DNA of 64,000 nt from Gymnogyps californianus (GCF_018139145.2 NC_059475.1:20154937-20218936), one strand, 5' to 3'. Counted from the first letter of the stretch, positions 36,701 through 49,866 are shown. Program-made: numbers and translations. The notes: generated by a model not told the origin, from the letters alone.

Positions 36701-39039
36701 ACGTTCAAGATTAAATACAGAGGGCTGGGCCAACCTCTCAATTCAGAGTAAACCAGACACTGACCTTCTCCTTTGGCAAGGACAAATAGCTACGGGGAAG
36801 CCGCTTCAGAACTCAGAAGCGGTCACTTATTAAAACTGAGAGATTACTCCTACCAATGAAAGGCAAGGGGACTCCAGAAATATCTCCTCCAGCACACATG
36901 ATACACTGTCCAATCTTAACCGCCCTTTCAAATGCTAGCTACTTTCCAGAATACTGACCTGAATTTTTCCTAGCTTCCACAGAGGATAAAAAACTAGACT
37001 GGTACAGAGATCTTCATCTTTCCCTGTCTAAATTTATATAAATTATGTAATTGCACTTTTAAAGGACTATTGCAAGTGACTAGAAGAGACCTGCACAATG
37101 AACTAACACTACATGTGACAGAGCAGGAAAAGAATACTTTTAAAAGCAGAAGAGCACTTTCTCCCCCAAAAAAAACTTGAAAAGAGAAGATAGAAGGCAC
37201 TATAATTGCACATGTGAAAAATTATTCAAGGACAATGGGATGTATGGCAAGTTATTTCAATTACTGAGTTTATGATATACTTTAAATGATGTAAAGGATG
37301 CCCAGAGCACAAGGATGGCTGCCATTTTAGAGAAGATGAATGCACTTAAAGATACATGCTTTCCTAACGTACATATCTGATAAATCATATACATATACTG
37401 GCAGTGTAATCTAGCAGGAGGGACTCACAGGCATTTTCTAAAGGCAAAAGCTTGTCATTGTGAAAGGATTTATTAATTACCATAAATAAAATTATGATCA
37501 TGGAAGTTAAATGCCTGAAAACATTTTGCCAAAATCCTTTAGCTCTGGACTAAAACTCCAAGAGAAGAGGAAGGAAAGAGCAATTCATTTTCTTGTGGTA
37601 GGATTTCAGTTAAAATCCAGAAGGCAGCTTATATCCATTGGTATTTGTTGGGGTTTTTTTAAAGAGGTATGGGGCATTTACTCCAATTGATTTTAGGACA
37701 AATGTATTCGTATTACTACACCTTTAATCAAGACTTTAGTGTAAGGCACTGTGAAGCAGAAGAAAAACAGTCCTTATGCTAAGAGTAACACAATGGTTCC
37801 CCAGCAGCAGCTCACAGGGCCATGATAAATGTTTGTAGCCTCTCCAATATGCAAAATTAAGTGCATCCTGAATGCAAGAACAGTGATGTATGATAAACGA
37901 GGAGCTCAGTCTGCCGAAACTTCGTGTTTGGCAACAGTCCATTGTTCCAAAAAGGTTAGAAGCCACTGAATTAGAGTATTTTACAAGAGACAGCGTGGAA
38001 CAAAGACCAGAGACTGGGAGAGCGCAAGGAGTGAAAAAGAAAACCACAGGCAGCCTGACCAGCATCCCAGTGTGAGCACTCCCAATATGAGAGTGTTAAG
38101 CTCAGCCAGATCATCGTTTCAGATGGGTTTTGGGGACCGTGAGCTGATCTTCACTAGCAGCCCTGTGCTACCATCACTGTAAGCCCAATGGCTAAGCAGT
38201 TAGAGTGTGTCATCAGAAGGGTTTAGGAAAGCAAAAGAGCTCAGCTGGGCCAGGCAAAATGTCATTGCCTCCAGTTTAAAGGCAGATACAGGGAGTGATT
38301 GTGCAGTTCACTCACGGACAGGCAGAGTGCCTGCAGCACAGCCAGGTAACAAACTCTGACTTTGTGCACGGCAGGCTGTGCCTTGCTCACAACCACATCC
38401 TGCTATTCTTCAGTGCCAGCAGAAGGAAAACAGCACTACACCAAACAGTGGGACAAATCCCTCAGATCTTCATGATATACAAAGCCTGAAGGAATGCGCA
38501 TTATAGGAAGATTTAGTTTGCTGGCATGAAATCAAACATAGAAGCCAAAGATTATTCACAAAGATCAAGACAACCTTCAAAGAAGCCAGAAATCTAGGGG
38601 GAGGCAAAGTATTTCCAAGTAGTTCCACTTTCCTCACACAAGCCAGGGAAGCTCAGAGAGAGGGTCATAAATAATGGACTTTATTTTCATTCTTTGCATA
38701 TACTCTTGCTGGTGCAGTGCCCAGTGTCATCTGGAGATGGAAGCTGATAGTGAGCCATTTTTGGATACGCAAAGATACCTTAAAAGGGACCTTTTCTTGG
38801 AATAGGAGTGCTCAGTTTCTGAAATTCAAACTCTTGTAATTTACTAATTGCTTTACATAGTCTACAAGTATAAGAGCACTTCTAAGAACAATCAGATTTC
38901 TGATAATTACAGCCTCTGTAAACTAACAAAGAAACTGCATTTCAAGACACAGTGGCTAAAGGTAGCCTATTCAAATTAAGGTACATATTTAAACAGCAAA
39001 GTAGCCAACCATTGACAGAACTCCCCTAGAGCAGAAAGA
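33778..39039. other. Non-coding stretch, no gene recognised
   Basis: No supported gene. A two-copy 15-bp tandem repeat (TCCCTCAGCTCCTAA) lies at 35868-35897 and a short hairpin (CCGCTTC..GAAGCGG) near 36801-36823. Nothing else stands out. Confidence 0.55.
35868..35897. repeat. Two-copy 15-bp tandem repeat
   Basis: TCCCTCAGCTCCTAA is present twice head to tail without a mismatch, a recent slippage-type duplication. Confidence 0.85.
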
Positions 39040-39135
39040 GTCACCATTACTTGATGTCTTCAAAGCAAGACCAGAGGATCCTTCTCAAATATATAATCTA
39101 GCTTAAGCCACAGTTAATGGTTAGATGCTGAAATT
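39040..39135 (+). mobile_element. Ancient CR1/L3-type LINE, 3' fragment
   Basis: The blocks TCACCATTACTTGATGTCTT, CAAAGCAAGACCAGAGGAT, ATATAATCTAGCTTAAGCCA, CAGTTAATGG and GATGCTGAAATTA match in order the 3' end of old amniote CR1/L3-type LINEs (the TCACTTGA.GTCTTTAAA..AAGACTGGATG / GCTCTAG.T..A.CCACA region). Only about 95 bp are clear. Its relation to the next fragment at 39178 is unclear because both look like 3' regions; they are probably two insertions. Confidence 0.55.
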
Positions 39136-39177
39136 AGCATTAAGAAAAGCAGCCCTTTCCCAGACTCTCTTATTGTG

Positions 39178-39640
39178 AGCGGTTCTGGTCACACCAAAAT
39201 TGAAAGATGATTAACTGAATCGAGAATAGGTGCACAGAAATGCTGGTAAGAATAAGAGGCCTATGTCAGGAAAGCTTGGCTTGTTTAAGCTGGCAAAACA
39301 CAGCCTGATAAGGGACAGGATCACTGCCTGCAAATACACTTGAGGAGGGGAGCAGCAAGAAATGAGAAGAGCCGTTTAAACCATAGGATTATTTTGGTGC
39401 AGAAATGAGATAAAACAACCATGAATGCTTCTAGGCTGGAGGTCAGAAAAAAAGTTGAGCATGGAGCAGCTGTGATCTGGAGCAGTCTCCCAGTGGGAGA
39501 GTGGAAGAGGAGAAAGTAGATAAAGAGAGAAGCTAAGAGTCCACAGAAAGGGCTACTGCCCCATGTTGATCCCTCAGCAGCAGGGAGTCTCCCATGGGAC
39601 TGAGGCTTGGAAAGTCAGGTTGTCCTTTCCAGCTCTGAGC
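39178..39640 (+). mobile_element. Ancient CR1-type LINE, C-terminal coding region and 3' end
   Basis: About 460 bp match in order the end of the CR1-type reverse-transcriptase ORF in decayed form: GGTTCTGGTCACACC, GGAAAGCTTGGCTTGTTTAA, GCTGGCAAAACACAGCCTGA, TAAGGGACAGGATCACTGCC, then GCTTCTAGGCTGGAGGTCAG, TGATCTGGAGCAGTCTCCCA and GTGGGAGAGTGG. Near 39608-39635 GGAAAGTCAGGTTGTCC and TTTCCAGCTCTGAGC look like the CR1 3' region. The frame is destroyed. Orientation is plus, opposite to the younger CR1 at 48.5 kb. Matched by eye. Confidence 0.65.
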
Positions 39641-42600
39641 TCATACACAGAGTTCAATAACTTGGTAACTAGTTATTACTGGAAGAGAAGGATTTACTTG
39701 GTTGGTTGGGGTTTTTTGCTGTTCATTTCTAAAACAGACAAGTTTTTATTTTCTTTAGACACAAATGTAACCTCTGTTTTTCATCAGTTCTCCAACAGCT
39801 CAGGAGAACACACAGCAGGAGCAACACATGGCAAGAAGAGATAATTTAGGATCCAACCTTGAGCAGCCTGTGCAGACAGGACATCATGAGCAGCTCTCCA
39901 CTCCTTCACCACCAGAGGTGGATTTCACAGATGTTCTATTGTAAAGATCCTTCAGCTCTTATCAAGAGGAACGGGAAACTAACAGGTACTGAAGAACCTA
40001 CATTAAAGCTCAAGAGATTCAAAAAAATAAAAAAAGCAGCAGTGCTGTGCACTGGCCAGGCAGCACTGGCTGCTGGGCTGTCAATCAGTCTCAAAGTATG
40101 TAACCTTCTTTCTACAGACTAGATCCACAGGCCCTGGATTCAGCAACCCTTCCTGCAGCACACCGAAATCAGTAATTGTATGAAAGTTAAAGCCAAAGTC
40201 ACATCAACCTAGTAAGGAACCTGTTGGAGTTGCTCTTGCTCTCTCTGCTTCAGAAGCAGCTTACCATAAAACCATCAAAATATATACACTAGGACTCAGG
40301 AGAGCTTGGTTACCCTTCTGACAGTTCACCTCCTACCCTTAGTCTCATCTCTTTAGGTCAGGTTCTATCTCTTACCAGATATACACGGGGATCTCAGGGA
40401 GAACGTCTATCATTAGTGACTTAGCAACATCTAAATGACCTTCCTGCTTATACCAGAATCCTTCCCTTCATCTTACAAGTCGAAGTATTTGCTGGGAGTT
40501 GGAAGCTGTGAGAGCAAACTGTCACCAAGCCGCACCATTCCTTGGAAATAACAGGCTAACCCTAAGAGAAGTAACTAGAAAAAAATATTCAGGAAGCAAA
40601 AGTCATAAGCTTTCCATAACAACTTCATTGTCTCAGAGGCCCTCACTCTCCCGCTCTGTACACAAAGCTTCCCCTCTTTGGAAAGTGTAAAGAGACTCTT
40701 GTGTGCTCAGAACTGTAATGTGAAAACAAAATTGTGTGTTGATGATCTTGAAACTGATTTAATGAAGCAGTTTCAATTCCACCCTTCCTTCCTCCCAACT
40801 CCACCCTCTCCTCTGAGAGGGAAATTTGTTCGGGTTAATAGGGAGGGAAAAAAAAGCAAGCCAAAAATAGCCTCCTTTTTGCCCTTAAAAAGTTAAAACT
40901 ATGAATAAACAGCCTGAAACAGGAATGTAATTAATCTGCCCACCAAATTCCTACACTGCTTTCTTGTTCAGTTCTTCAAAACATTTTCATAAGGATCAAA
41001 CACACAGACTTATTTCTGCAGAGCCAGCGGTATCCCAGAACTGCCTGCTTCCTTGCAGGTAAGGTAACTGGCTTTGGCATGAGGAGGAACAGGTTATGAG
41101 ACTGGATGAACCAAAGACATAATCCAAGATTGTTGAGCACTAGAATATTTGAGCAATATCCTTGCATCCTAGGAACCAACATGAAAAAAATTAAGAAAAA
41201 TGCACCAAGAGAACACGAAAACACTTCTATTGTTTCCCTTTACTGTGGAACAGACAAACTGCATTATGTCCTAAAATCTACCTTCCCACTAAAAAGCACT
41301 CACACTGTTATCCCTATCTTAGACCCAAGTCACATCTGTCCCTGTCAGCAATAGCTGTGAACACTGAAAGAGCATAGTGATCAGCCATCCTTTTCACCCT
41401 GGGCTGGGAGCCAAAGCAAGGTTGGCTTATATATTTGCAGTGCAGAGTGAAACAAACTTCTTTATTCTGTTCCTTATGCTACGCCATTAGCAAGCAGGCA
41501 GATCAAACCCAAGGGAGTATCCTTGCAATCTGAATATTTGAACCCTAACTTGATTTTACCCTATTCCTTTTCCACTGTATCACCAGTGAGATTCAGGTAA
41601 TGCCCTAAGAGTCACGTGTACTATCCTATCAATGCAGACAGAAGCCTCTTGGCAGAGTTGCCTTTCATTCCCACATTCCCAGCTTCCCATAGCATGAGGC
41701 ATCACAGCACGCTGCCGTGGAGTGCTACAGACACTGCTATGATACCTGATACGAGTTACATTTTAAAAAAGAAAACCACCTCCCTCCTCTTACAGCAGAT
41801 GAGCCCTCTGGAAGGAGAAAGGAAATGCCTCACTTTCATCTCAGAGTTCAGAGGGAATGTTTTATAGCTGTCAATCCTATCAAGATCCTATTCATTGACA
41901 CACCAGGGACAGCAAGTATTTTGAGGTAGGCTGTGCAGCCATGAAATAGCCAGGCTCTGAAAAGAACTTCGCCCAGTGACATTTGGAAAGCAAGGTAAAA
42001 GACTTTCCTGTGACCCTAAAGTAAATGCTGAAAGCCAACACACAACAGGCAGGCCAACTGAGTTAAGCAGATATGACTACACAAGGCAAAGCCACACGAG
42101 GAACAAAGCAGCACCTGCTTATGGAATCCCAGGTGAAGAACGTGAACCCAAGCTGTTTGCAACCTCTGGTGTCCCAGGTCCAAGCAAGCACTTTCACTTG
42201 GAGAGGTGAGACGCACTCAGTGATCAGAGTGGGGCAGTGGATGCTGGGATCTCATGCTCACACCTCAGTATCACTGGCATGGTATACAACCCTGCATTTC
42301 CCATGCATACACAGTGCTCATCATCTCATTTTGACTGCTGAAAAAACTTCAGGGATATTATTTGGGCTGTGCAGAAATATTAGAGAAAGACATCCTGGTT
42401 AATACTTATGTTACATCTTCAACCACTATACTGGAGCATTCACTGGCTCTATGTTTGCCCTCAGTTCCCATCCAAAGTGGAAAATGTCCTTTAACAGAAA
42501 GGAAACTAGCACAGAGACTAAGTGATGCTACTGAATTCTCAGAGGGAATCTGCAAGCAGACCAGGGAGCTGAAACTGGATTTGCAGAGCTCTAAATCAGC

Positions 42601-45600
42601 TACCAGATCATTCTCCTTTCAACAAGCGTACCAGCTAGCATGCACTTGTGCAGCTTACTGGGAAAGTCTAGTGGCTAAACAAAAGAACAAGCAAGTCAGA
42701 GCAGAAAGTCAAGGGTGGTGTGGGTCAAGGTTAGAAGCAACTGCATCAGCAGGGCTGCCAATGCAGCATCTACTATGCATCCAGCATCACAGCAGGACGT
42801 GCTCCCCAAGGAGCCTTGCTCAAGCAGGTACAACTGCAGATTCCTGCCTTCTCAAGGGTGCAGTAGCCAAATGTTATAGCACAGAAAAGGCCTTTGACAT
42901 CACTCATCTGCAACCTCACCCTTTGCTGCCAGCTAGTTTTAACAGATGCAAGTGGAGGTGGCTTCCATGGGTTCAACAGGGATTCAGCTTTCTCAGGGCA
43001 CTGTAAAGAATCAGAAGGGAATGGACATTGACTCAAGAGAAATAGAAAGCAGGCTTAAGTGTGTGGAAGCAATCCTGCTTTTGATCTGAAAGCCAAAAAC
43101 TTCAAAAAGCAGCCTCGGCTGTTTCTTTGCAGAAACACGAACTCTAGGGCTCCTTTACAGCGCTCAGCTCAGTGTATCTCAGATTGTGCATACAGTCACT
43201 GTTGCCAGTGACACCCCTTTACAACGACTCTCTTAAGAAAACACCCACAATCACTACAGATGATTTGTCAGGAATGCTAATTGATATAAACCGGCATGTC
43301 TTTGCCACAGCCAGTAGATTCAGCCAAATATCTGTCCACACACCAAGCAGCTCACCCTTTGAGCAGTGTTCTCTGTCAGCTGACACAGGACACATCTCAC
43401 TTAAACCCTTTCTCCTTCCTGCCCAGCCAAAATTTATGGTCCACAGTAAGATCCATCCATCAGGGAAAATGTCTGCAGGCAGGATCAAGGATCTAAGTGA
43501 TTAACAGGGGAAGGGGGGCGGCAGGGGGTGTGGGAATCACAGGCAACCTCTGGGACAAGATCATGCTACCTTCAGCAGAGGCAAACCTCGCTTGGAAGTT
43601 TACTAGAGGACCTCAGAGGAGAGTATAGAGACTGAGTTCCCCACGGCTTTTTAGCTTTTTTGTGATTAAAACGGTCACTTCTGCACTAAATCAGAAGGAA
43701 AGAAGGGCCAAGCTAACCACCTCATACAATGCTGAGTTCCCCATCACACCAGCACCAAGTGCTTTGTACTTGGTCACAGAGAAAGGGGTGGAATTCAAAG
43801 AGTTAAGAAATCTTGATCACAATGATCAGGAATACCAGTGGTAATGCAAGGTACAACCATGGCCTTGATCAATATTCCTAATACATAAAATATGCATCTC
43901 AGGGCATGTCTGCAGCACTGGAAGCAGTGTTCCTGCAACTGTTCTGTGCAGTTGTTTTTTCCTTCAACTCAGCCTCACTTTTAACTACTTTTGATTAAAA
44001 CGATCACTTTCACTCAATATTCAATTTCTGACAGGTATTATTCTCTACATATGCTGCAAGCTGGCTCTATCCTTCCAGGCAAAACACAACAGCTCACTAG
44101 AAGCAACCTTTCTTATTTTACAAGTCATATATAATTTATGCATCCGCAATATTCACAAAGGCTAGAAATACACATTGTGTCCAATTCTCTTTCCTATAAC
44201 CTTTCAACAGAGATTTTGGGGCCTTTTCCTTTTAAAGCATTCCTTCCTTCTGCTATTGCTATTAGTTCTTAGGAGAATCAGTTACCTGAGCACAATTACT
44301 TCCTTTATGCCCAACCCCATAACCCAAAATCTACACCATGTCAACATTCAATGCCGTTTAATTGTACAAGTGTCCTAACGCTCCCTTAAGCACTTAACAT
44401 TTTTTTTGTTCGAGCCCTCAAGTTTTCCTCAAAGCAAAACACTTGCACATGCATAGATTTGCTCCTGCCCTTCTAGTCTTGCAGATGGATTCTGCACAGG
44501 AGATACACAACTGACATATTCAGCTCTCCTAACCAGCACAAGACAGGTAAATAATTGTCTGAAAACCAGAGATGGCTTTGCAAGCAATTGTTATGCCATC
44601 ATTTTAAAGGGTGCGAAATATCAAAATCACCTGAGTGCATTGGCAGAAGAGAATTATTGACAAACGAATCACAGGCAAGTTACATGGACATTCACAGACA
44701 GCTGGTAGGAGTAGGGAAGCATTTTCTTCACTATATTTCTTTTAGGCAGAAATTAAAAAGAGTTTGAGGAATGAGGATTTTCAAGAGTTTTCATTTGGTA
44801 TCCAAATCGCACTGAATTAGCTAGCTCTCTTACACTGCTGAGAAAATTCCAGCCTCTCATTTCAAGAGTATACCTAGGAACAGGCTCAGAAACACTCCAG
44901 CACTGAGACACCCTCTCCTTTCACCTGCCACTGCCTATGACTAGATGCCACACATGTAGGATGTATTTGCTTCTGGCACTCTGAACAAGTAAGGAAGTTT
45001 AATCTTCTTTGCCCAAGCAATAATTTTCTTTCCTCTTTTTATTTAAATAAGTTTTTCTTTCTGAAGCTGTTCTCAAGAACAAAACATTTTGTCCAATTCT
45101 CATCTTGGCCATTGGATGAATAACCAGAACACTCGCAAAGCGCATAGTCTTCCATTGTCCCTCCACCGCAAGGTGTGCAGGTGGCCAGAAAAGAAGAGTT
45201 TGCAATGCTGAGCTTCCAGTACAAGCTTTTGGGAGCTGGAGGGGGGAAGGTATGTATCCATTTGGCTTGGGATCGGTAAATCAAATCTTTTTGCAGTAGT
45301 AACTGAACTGACAAAGTATAAATAGAGAAAAAGATTATCATCACAGATTACAGCTAACAAATCCTCACTGGGGAAAACAGAGCGTGTGTAGGAGAAACTC
45401 ACTGCGACTGGTGGTTTTGCAGATGACACACAAGATGCAGTTGGAAGTAGTTTTTGATCTCCCACAGCAATAACAGCCGGCCCTTCAGTGATGCCACTGC
45501 AAGACACAAAACAACAGATTCATGAGTAAAACAGGCAGGTGGTGATCAGGAGTCACTTCAGGAACAGACTTTTCAATCCAGGATTACAGCTCCCTGCTTC

Positions 45601-47284
45601 ACAATCCCCTTCCCCTCCCCTCTGTACTTCCCCACATACTCTTCAACCTCAATGAAGTTTGTTACTAAAATGAAACTCGGGTCACCAAATAAAGATTGAC
45701 TTATTGGAGAAAATCTCTTCTTGCACATTTCCAATACAGAATTAAAACACATCTAAAAGAGGTGACTTTTTCTCATTGAATCCACACACAAACTAATAAA
45801 GTGAGAGTGAACATGCAATGGCAAGAGACTAAGGCATGCTGGGCATGCAGAGAAGAGTTCAGGTAAAGAGTGCCTACAGAACAGCACCCTGTAATTTACG
45901 GTCCAGCAGGATCCCAAGAAACAAGGTTTGTTGCTCCCAGGGAAAAACACACAGAAAGCATTCAGAAGAGCACAAGCCTATGTTTCCTATGCAGGGAGAA
46001 GGTCATGGCAAGGGAGAGTAAAATTGATAAATATTTCTAATCATTCAAGTTTCTGAGACTGACGAATGCCATCAAAGCAAGCTCAGCTGGTGGAAGCAGT
46101 TTATGCAACAAATACCCACAAATGAAAAGCACTTTCTGCTGGGAGTGCTAAAATTGCACAAAGTGATGCTGCACAGGGAAAAGTAAGGTTGTAGCCATAC
46201 TCAAATGCATAGCAACATTCAAATGCATAATCAACCAACAGTTTAGTTCTACCTACAGAAGCAGCAGTGAGGTCTGTACTGTAGACAAACCTTTTTGAAA
46301 AAAACAACCCCTTCCTTTTCCATTGCAGCTTTATCGTTATAGCGGATAATGAATTACACAACTGTTTTGTGCCACAAGATTTTTGCTAGTGTATACATCT
46401 CCTTAGCATTGAGTTTGGAAGTGCAGATAGATTTTAATTAAGCACAATGCAATTAGCCCCACCGTAAATTACTTGGGGTTAAAAAGCCAACCCCTACAAA
46501 AGAACTATGACATCCTTACTGACCACAGACAACCAAGACTGCAGATCATCTACCCACTTGAAAGACATTTGGTCTGTAGATCAACTGTGCCTCGTTTGCC
46601 ATAGTGTAACTCCTAGTTTTTGTTGGTTTTTTTTTAATTTTGCTATTTCAGGTGCTTAATGCCACTAATTTCCAGATGGTCTAGAAATCTAGCACAACAG
46701 AAAGCAGGCTACTTCTCTCCTATGTGCAAGAGTGTTGCTGTCTGACATTTCACTGCCACATAAATCAAGCAGACCCCAAAGGAGAATCAGCAATGCATTC
46801 CCTAAACATTGCTTTATTTTGTTTTTTTTTAAAACAAAGAACTAAGGAAGTAGATATCAAGTGTTTCTTGAGAAGAGAGCTGCCTGATGATTCTTAGATT
46901 TGTTTTTTTTTCTTAAACTTGACAAGTACCAGAAGCATCACCTTTTAAGGCAAAAGGCAGCTGAAAGCGAAATCCTTCTTTTAAGCCAGAGTGACTCATA
47001 ACAGCAAAGATTCTTCCTAGAAAAACAAAGTCAATCATGAAGCAAGAGCAAGCTAGAAGCCTTAGTAATAACAATGCAAATGAATCCTTCTTTCCCCATG
47101 ACTTTTGTGGACTGGTGTTGGCTGCTTCAGCAGGTGCTCTTGGCTACTGCGAAAAAGAAAACAAGCTAAACAGACTACTGGCCTGACTCAGTCTTATCAT
47201 TCATTTGCATCCCTAGAGAGTACCGTACAGTAAACACAAGCACAGATGCACAGGAACACATTTCATGCCTTCTCTTTTCTACAG
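39641..47284. other. Non-coding stretch, no gene recognised
   Basis: It contains the longest ORF of the window (214 codons, 42362-43006, + strand), which has no recognisable domain, no splice context and irregular composition, and is not supported as a gene. A short GGACTCAGGAGAGCTTGG motif near 40290-40310 resembles MIR but is too short to call. The minus-strand segment 45060-45230 has coding-like frames but no usable splice context. Confidence 0.5.
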
Positions 47285-47414
47285 GAATGCATGAGGAAGT
47301 ATGTATCTGAAGCTGTATCTACACTGCAGTCACATGTGCTTTCAACACAGTTGACAACCAGCTCAAGAGACAAGGCAGAGAAGATGCAGAAGCACGCACA
47401 CAACACTGCCTCCG
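47285..47414 (+). CDS. Candidate single coding exon, product unknown
   Basis: A 130-bp segment is bounded by a strong acceptor (CTTCTCTTTTCTACAG ending at 47284) and a consensus-type donor (CCG|GTGAGC at 47414/47415). One frame is open across it: phase 0 at the acceptor, 43 codons, ending one base into a codon. The peptide is hydrophilic, rich in Ser/Thr/Lys, and starts ECMRKYVSEAVSTLQSH. I do not recognise it. The exit phase does not by itself pair with 33630-33777, which also starts in phase 0, so if both are exons they are not adjacent exons. A non-coding RNA exon or chance are real alternatives. Confidence 0.3.
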
Positions 47415-47769
47415 GTGAGCCTGTGTAGTCATGTGTAACCCAGTACCGCCATATCTTCATCACGCCTGTTAAACAACGTTGACGAAACCTAGGTCACGTA
47501 CGGCTATTCAGACTGCAATCTTGCCTCCTGAAACAGAGGTTGTCGTTGCCATCACAAGTGGCAGCATTACACTAATGAGAGGATGTGATCTCAGTAGGCT
47601 GCACCTAAATCTACTCTTCAAGTCTAGAAGACATCAAAAATGCTCCTCTTTGAGTATCATAGTCATTGCACAGATTTTCCTTGACCTGTCCAAGACATGA
47701 ACCCAGGCAACTACAGTTTCAGCAAAGAAGGTGCTGGCATGACCAGCAGAGAGACCAAGGCTCCACTTA

Positions 47770-47850
47770 CGTCTCCACAAATGACCTGCTGTATAACCCC
47801 AGGCAAAACATTTTGTCTGCTTGTGTCCCACTTTCATTCTCAGGTTGAGT
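47770..47850 (+). repeat. MIR-like fragment
   Basis: ATGACCTGCTGTATAACCCC, AGGCAAAACATTTTGTCTGC and TTGTGTCCCACTTTCATTCT follow the MIR order TGACCTGCTGTGTGACCTTGG / GCAAGTCACTT / CTGTGCCTCAGTTTCC. About 65-80 bp are recognisable. Confidence 0.5.
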
Positions 47851-48504
47851 TTTTTTTTTTGGTCTCCTCTTTTGACCACAATGGGGCCTCTAAGCATTAA
47901 CCTTAATAACAGGAATGTCAGCTGCAGTGTAACTCCAATTAGTGCTACAAGGCTCACCTCAAACCCAGCTATACCAGACATCCTGCTCCAGAGGCATGTG
48001 TTTAATCTTTCTGTCCTGGTTTGTATCAAATGCTTCCTGGCTCTCTGGTGTGCACCACACAATCTGGAGTCCATCTAAAGAGAAGTCTCTGACAACTCCA
48101 AACCATTTAGGAGATTTTTTTTCAGGATAACTTCACAGGTTCTTAAGGGGGGAAACTAGAGCTTAGCAAGAGAGGGTGAATTGAGTCTTAATGCCTAAAT
48201 TCAAACTGTCTGATTAAAGGCCTGTCACATACAGCTCAGCTTTCCAGGAACTTGGACAACCTGAGCTACACAAGAGTCCTGCTCTCTGATTTTCTTGCTT
48301 CGAAATACCTGTACTTGCTCTCCCCACTCTTGCATTCTTCCCTGGGCACTGCTGTCAGAGACAGAGATCAAGGTGACTTTCTGCTGTGACCTAGGACGGC
48401 TGTTCCTTGGGGCTTGTATTTCTCTGCACATTGGTCAAGGAATCTGGTTTCTAGGTGCAGGATATCTCTCAGTGCCCTAGTACTGTCCAGAGCTTGCTGC
48501 TACT

Positions 48505-48592
48505 TCATAGAATCATAGAATGGTTTGGGTTGGAAGGGACCTTAAAACTCACTTAGTTCCAACCCCCCTGCCATGTGCAGGGACACCTTCCT
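48505..48592 (-). repeat. CR1 3' UTR with terminal 8-mer repeats
   Basis: The short UTR between the ORF2 stop and the element end. It ends in two copies of the ATTCTATG-type octamer, which in CR1 takes the place of a poly-A tail and is used in template recognition by CR1 reverse transcriptase (family knowledge). Confidence 0.9.
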
Positions 48593-49866
48593 CTAGATCA
48601 GGTTGCTCAAAGCCCCATCCAACCTGGCCTTGAACACTTCCAGGGAGGGGGCATCCACAACTTCTCTGGGCAACCTGTTCCTGTGTTTCACCACCCTCAC
48701 AGTAAAGAACTTCTTCCTAATATCTAATCTAAATCAAGGCTCTTTCAGTTTAAAACTGTTACCCCTCGTCCTATCACTATACTCCTTAATAAACAGTTCC
48801 TCCTCATCTTTCCTGTAGGCCCCCTTTAAGTACTGGAAGGCTGCTATAAGGTCTCCCCAGAGCCTTATCTTCTCCAGGCATTTTCAACCCCAGCTCTCTC
48901 AGCCTGTCCTCATAGCGGAGGTGCTCCAGCCCCCTAATCATCTTTGTGGCCCTCCTTTGGACCTGCTCCAACAGGTCCATGTCTTTCTTACTCTGGGGGC
49001 CCCAGAGCTGAACACAGTACTCTAGGTGGGGTCTCACGAGAGTAGAGGGGGAGAATCGCCTCTCTCAACCTGCTGGCCCACAATTCTTTTGATGCAGCCC
49101 AGGATACAGTTGGCTTTCTGGGCTGCAAGCGCACATTGCCGGCTCATACTCAGTTTTTCATCCACCAGTACCCCCAAGTCCTTCTCCACAGGGTTGCTCT
49201 CAACCCACTTGTCACCCAGCCTGTATCCATGTTTGGGACTGCCCCGACCCATGTGCAGGACCTTACACTTGGCCTTGTTGAACCTCATGAGGTTCACATC
49301 AGCCCACTTCTTGAGCTTGTCCAGGCCCCTCTGAATGGCATCCCTTCCCTCTAAAATATCAACCACACCACTCAGCTTGGTGTCATCTGCAAACTTGCTG
49401 AGGGTGCACTCAATCCCACTGTCCATGTCCCCGACAAAGACGTTAAATAATACTGGTCCCAATACAGACCCCTGAGGGACACCACTCGTCACTGATCTTC
49501 ATACAGACATTGAGCCATTGACCACTAGTCTCTGGATGTGACCATCCAGCCAATTCCTTATCCACCGAATGGCCCACCCGTCAAGTCCGCTTCTCGCCGT
49601 TTTAGAGACAAGGATGTTGTGCAGGACAGTATCAAATGCTTTGCACAAGTCCTGGTAGATGATGTCAGTTGCTCTTCCCTTATCCATCAATGGTGTAACC
49701 CCGTCGTAGAAGGCCACCGAATTTGTCAGGCACAATTTGCCCTTAGTGAAGCCATGTTGGCTGTCATCAATCACCTCCTTATTTTCCATGTGCCTTAGCA
49801 TAGTTTCCAGGAGGATCTGCTCCATGATCTTGCTGGGCACAGAGGTGAGACTTATTGGACTGTTTA
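48593..49866 (-). pseudogene. CR1 ORF2 reverse transcriptase, C-terminal fragment, broken
   Basis: Decayed reverse-transcriptase coding sequence of the CR1 element. Visible motifs in order are the [18 protein letters not shown] region, the QHGFTKGK block, RT motif A in the form DLCKAFDTV (aspartate kept), [14 protein letters not shown] (motif B), and the catalytic FADD box at about 49382-49393, followed by the [10 protein letters not shown] and HLEYCVQLWGPQ regions. Disablements: an in-frame TGA at 49499-49501 just before motif B, where a Trp codon is expected; a frameshift near 49020-49040, between QQVERG and RPHLEYC; a further frameshift near 48870; and an in-frame TGA at 48734-48736. The ancestral stop codon is TAG at 48593-48595, followed by an 88-bp 3' UTR. 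The endonuclease domain and N-terminal RT are absent through truncation. Confidence 0.93.

Noticed and set aside
38185..38225. tRNA-derived SINE start (GGCTAAGCAGTTAGAGTG)
   Set aside because: Only about 18 bases resemble a tRNA/MIR 5' box and nothing downstream continues the match.
40285..40325. MIR-like GGACTCAGGAGAGCTTGG motif
   Set aside because: Under 35 bp of similarity, below what I would report as a repeat.
42362..43006. Longest ORF (214 codons, + strand) as a gene
   Set aside because: No recognisable domain, no splice or promoter context, irregular composition; a 214-codon chance ORF is possible in 64 kb read in six frames.
44999..45344. Minus-strand frames with a cysteine-rich segment (ATCTPCGGGTMEDYALCECS) as a secreted-protein exon
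   Set aside because: No good acceptor or donor around it, two overlapping frames are equally open, and no family is recognised.
49026..49798. Plus-strand ORFs across the CR1 region
   Set aside because: They are antisense shadows of the CR1 reverse-transcriptase frame.
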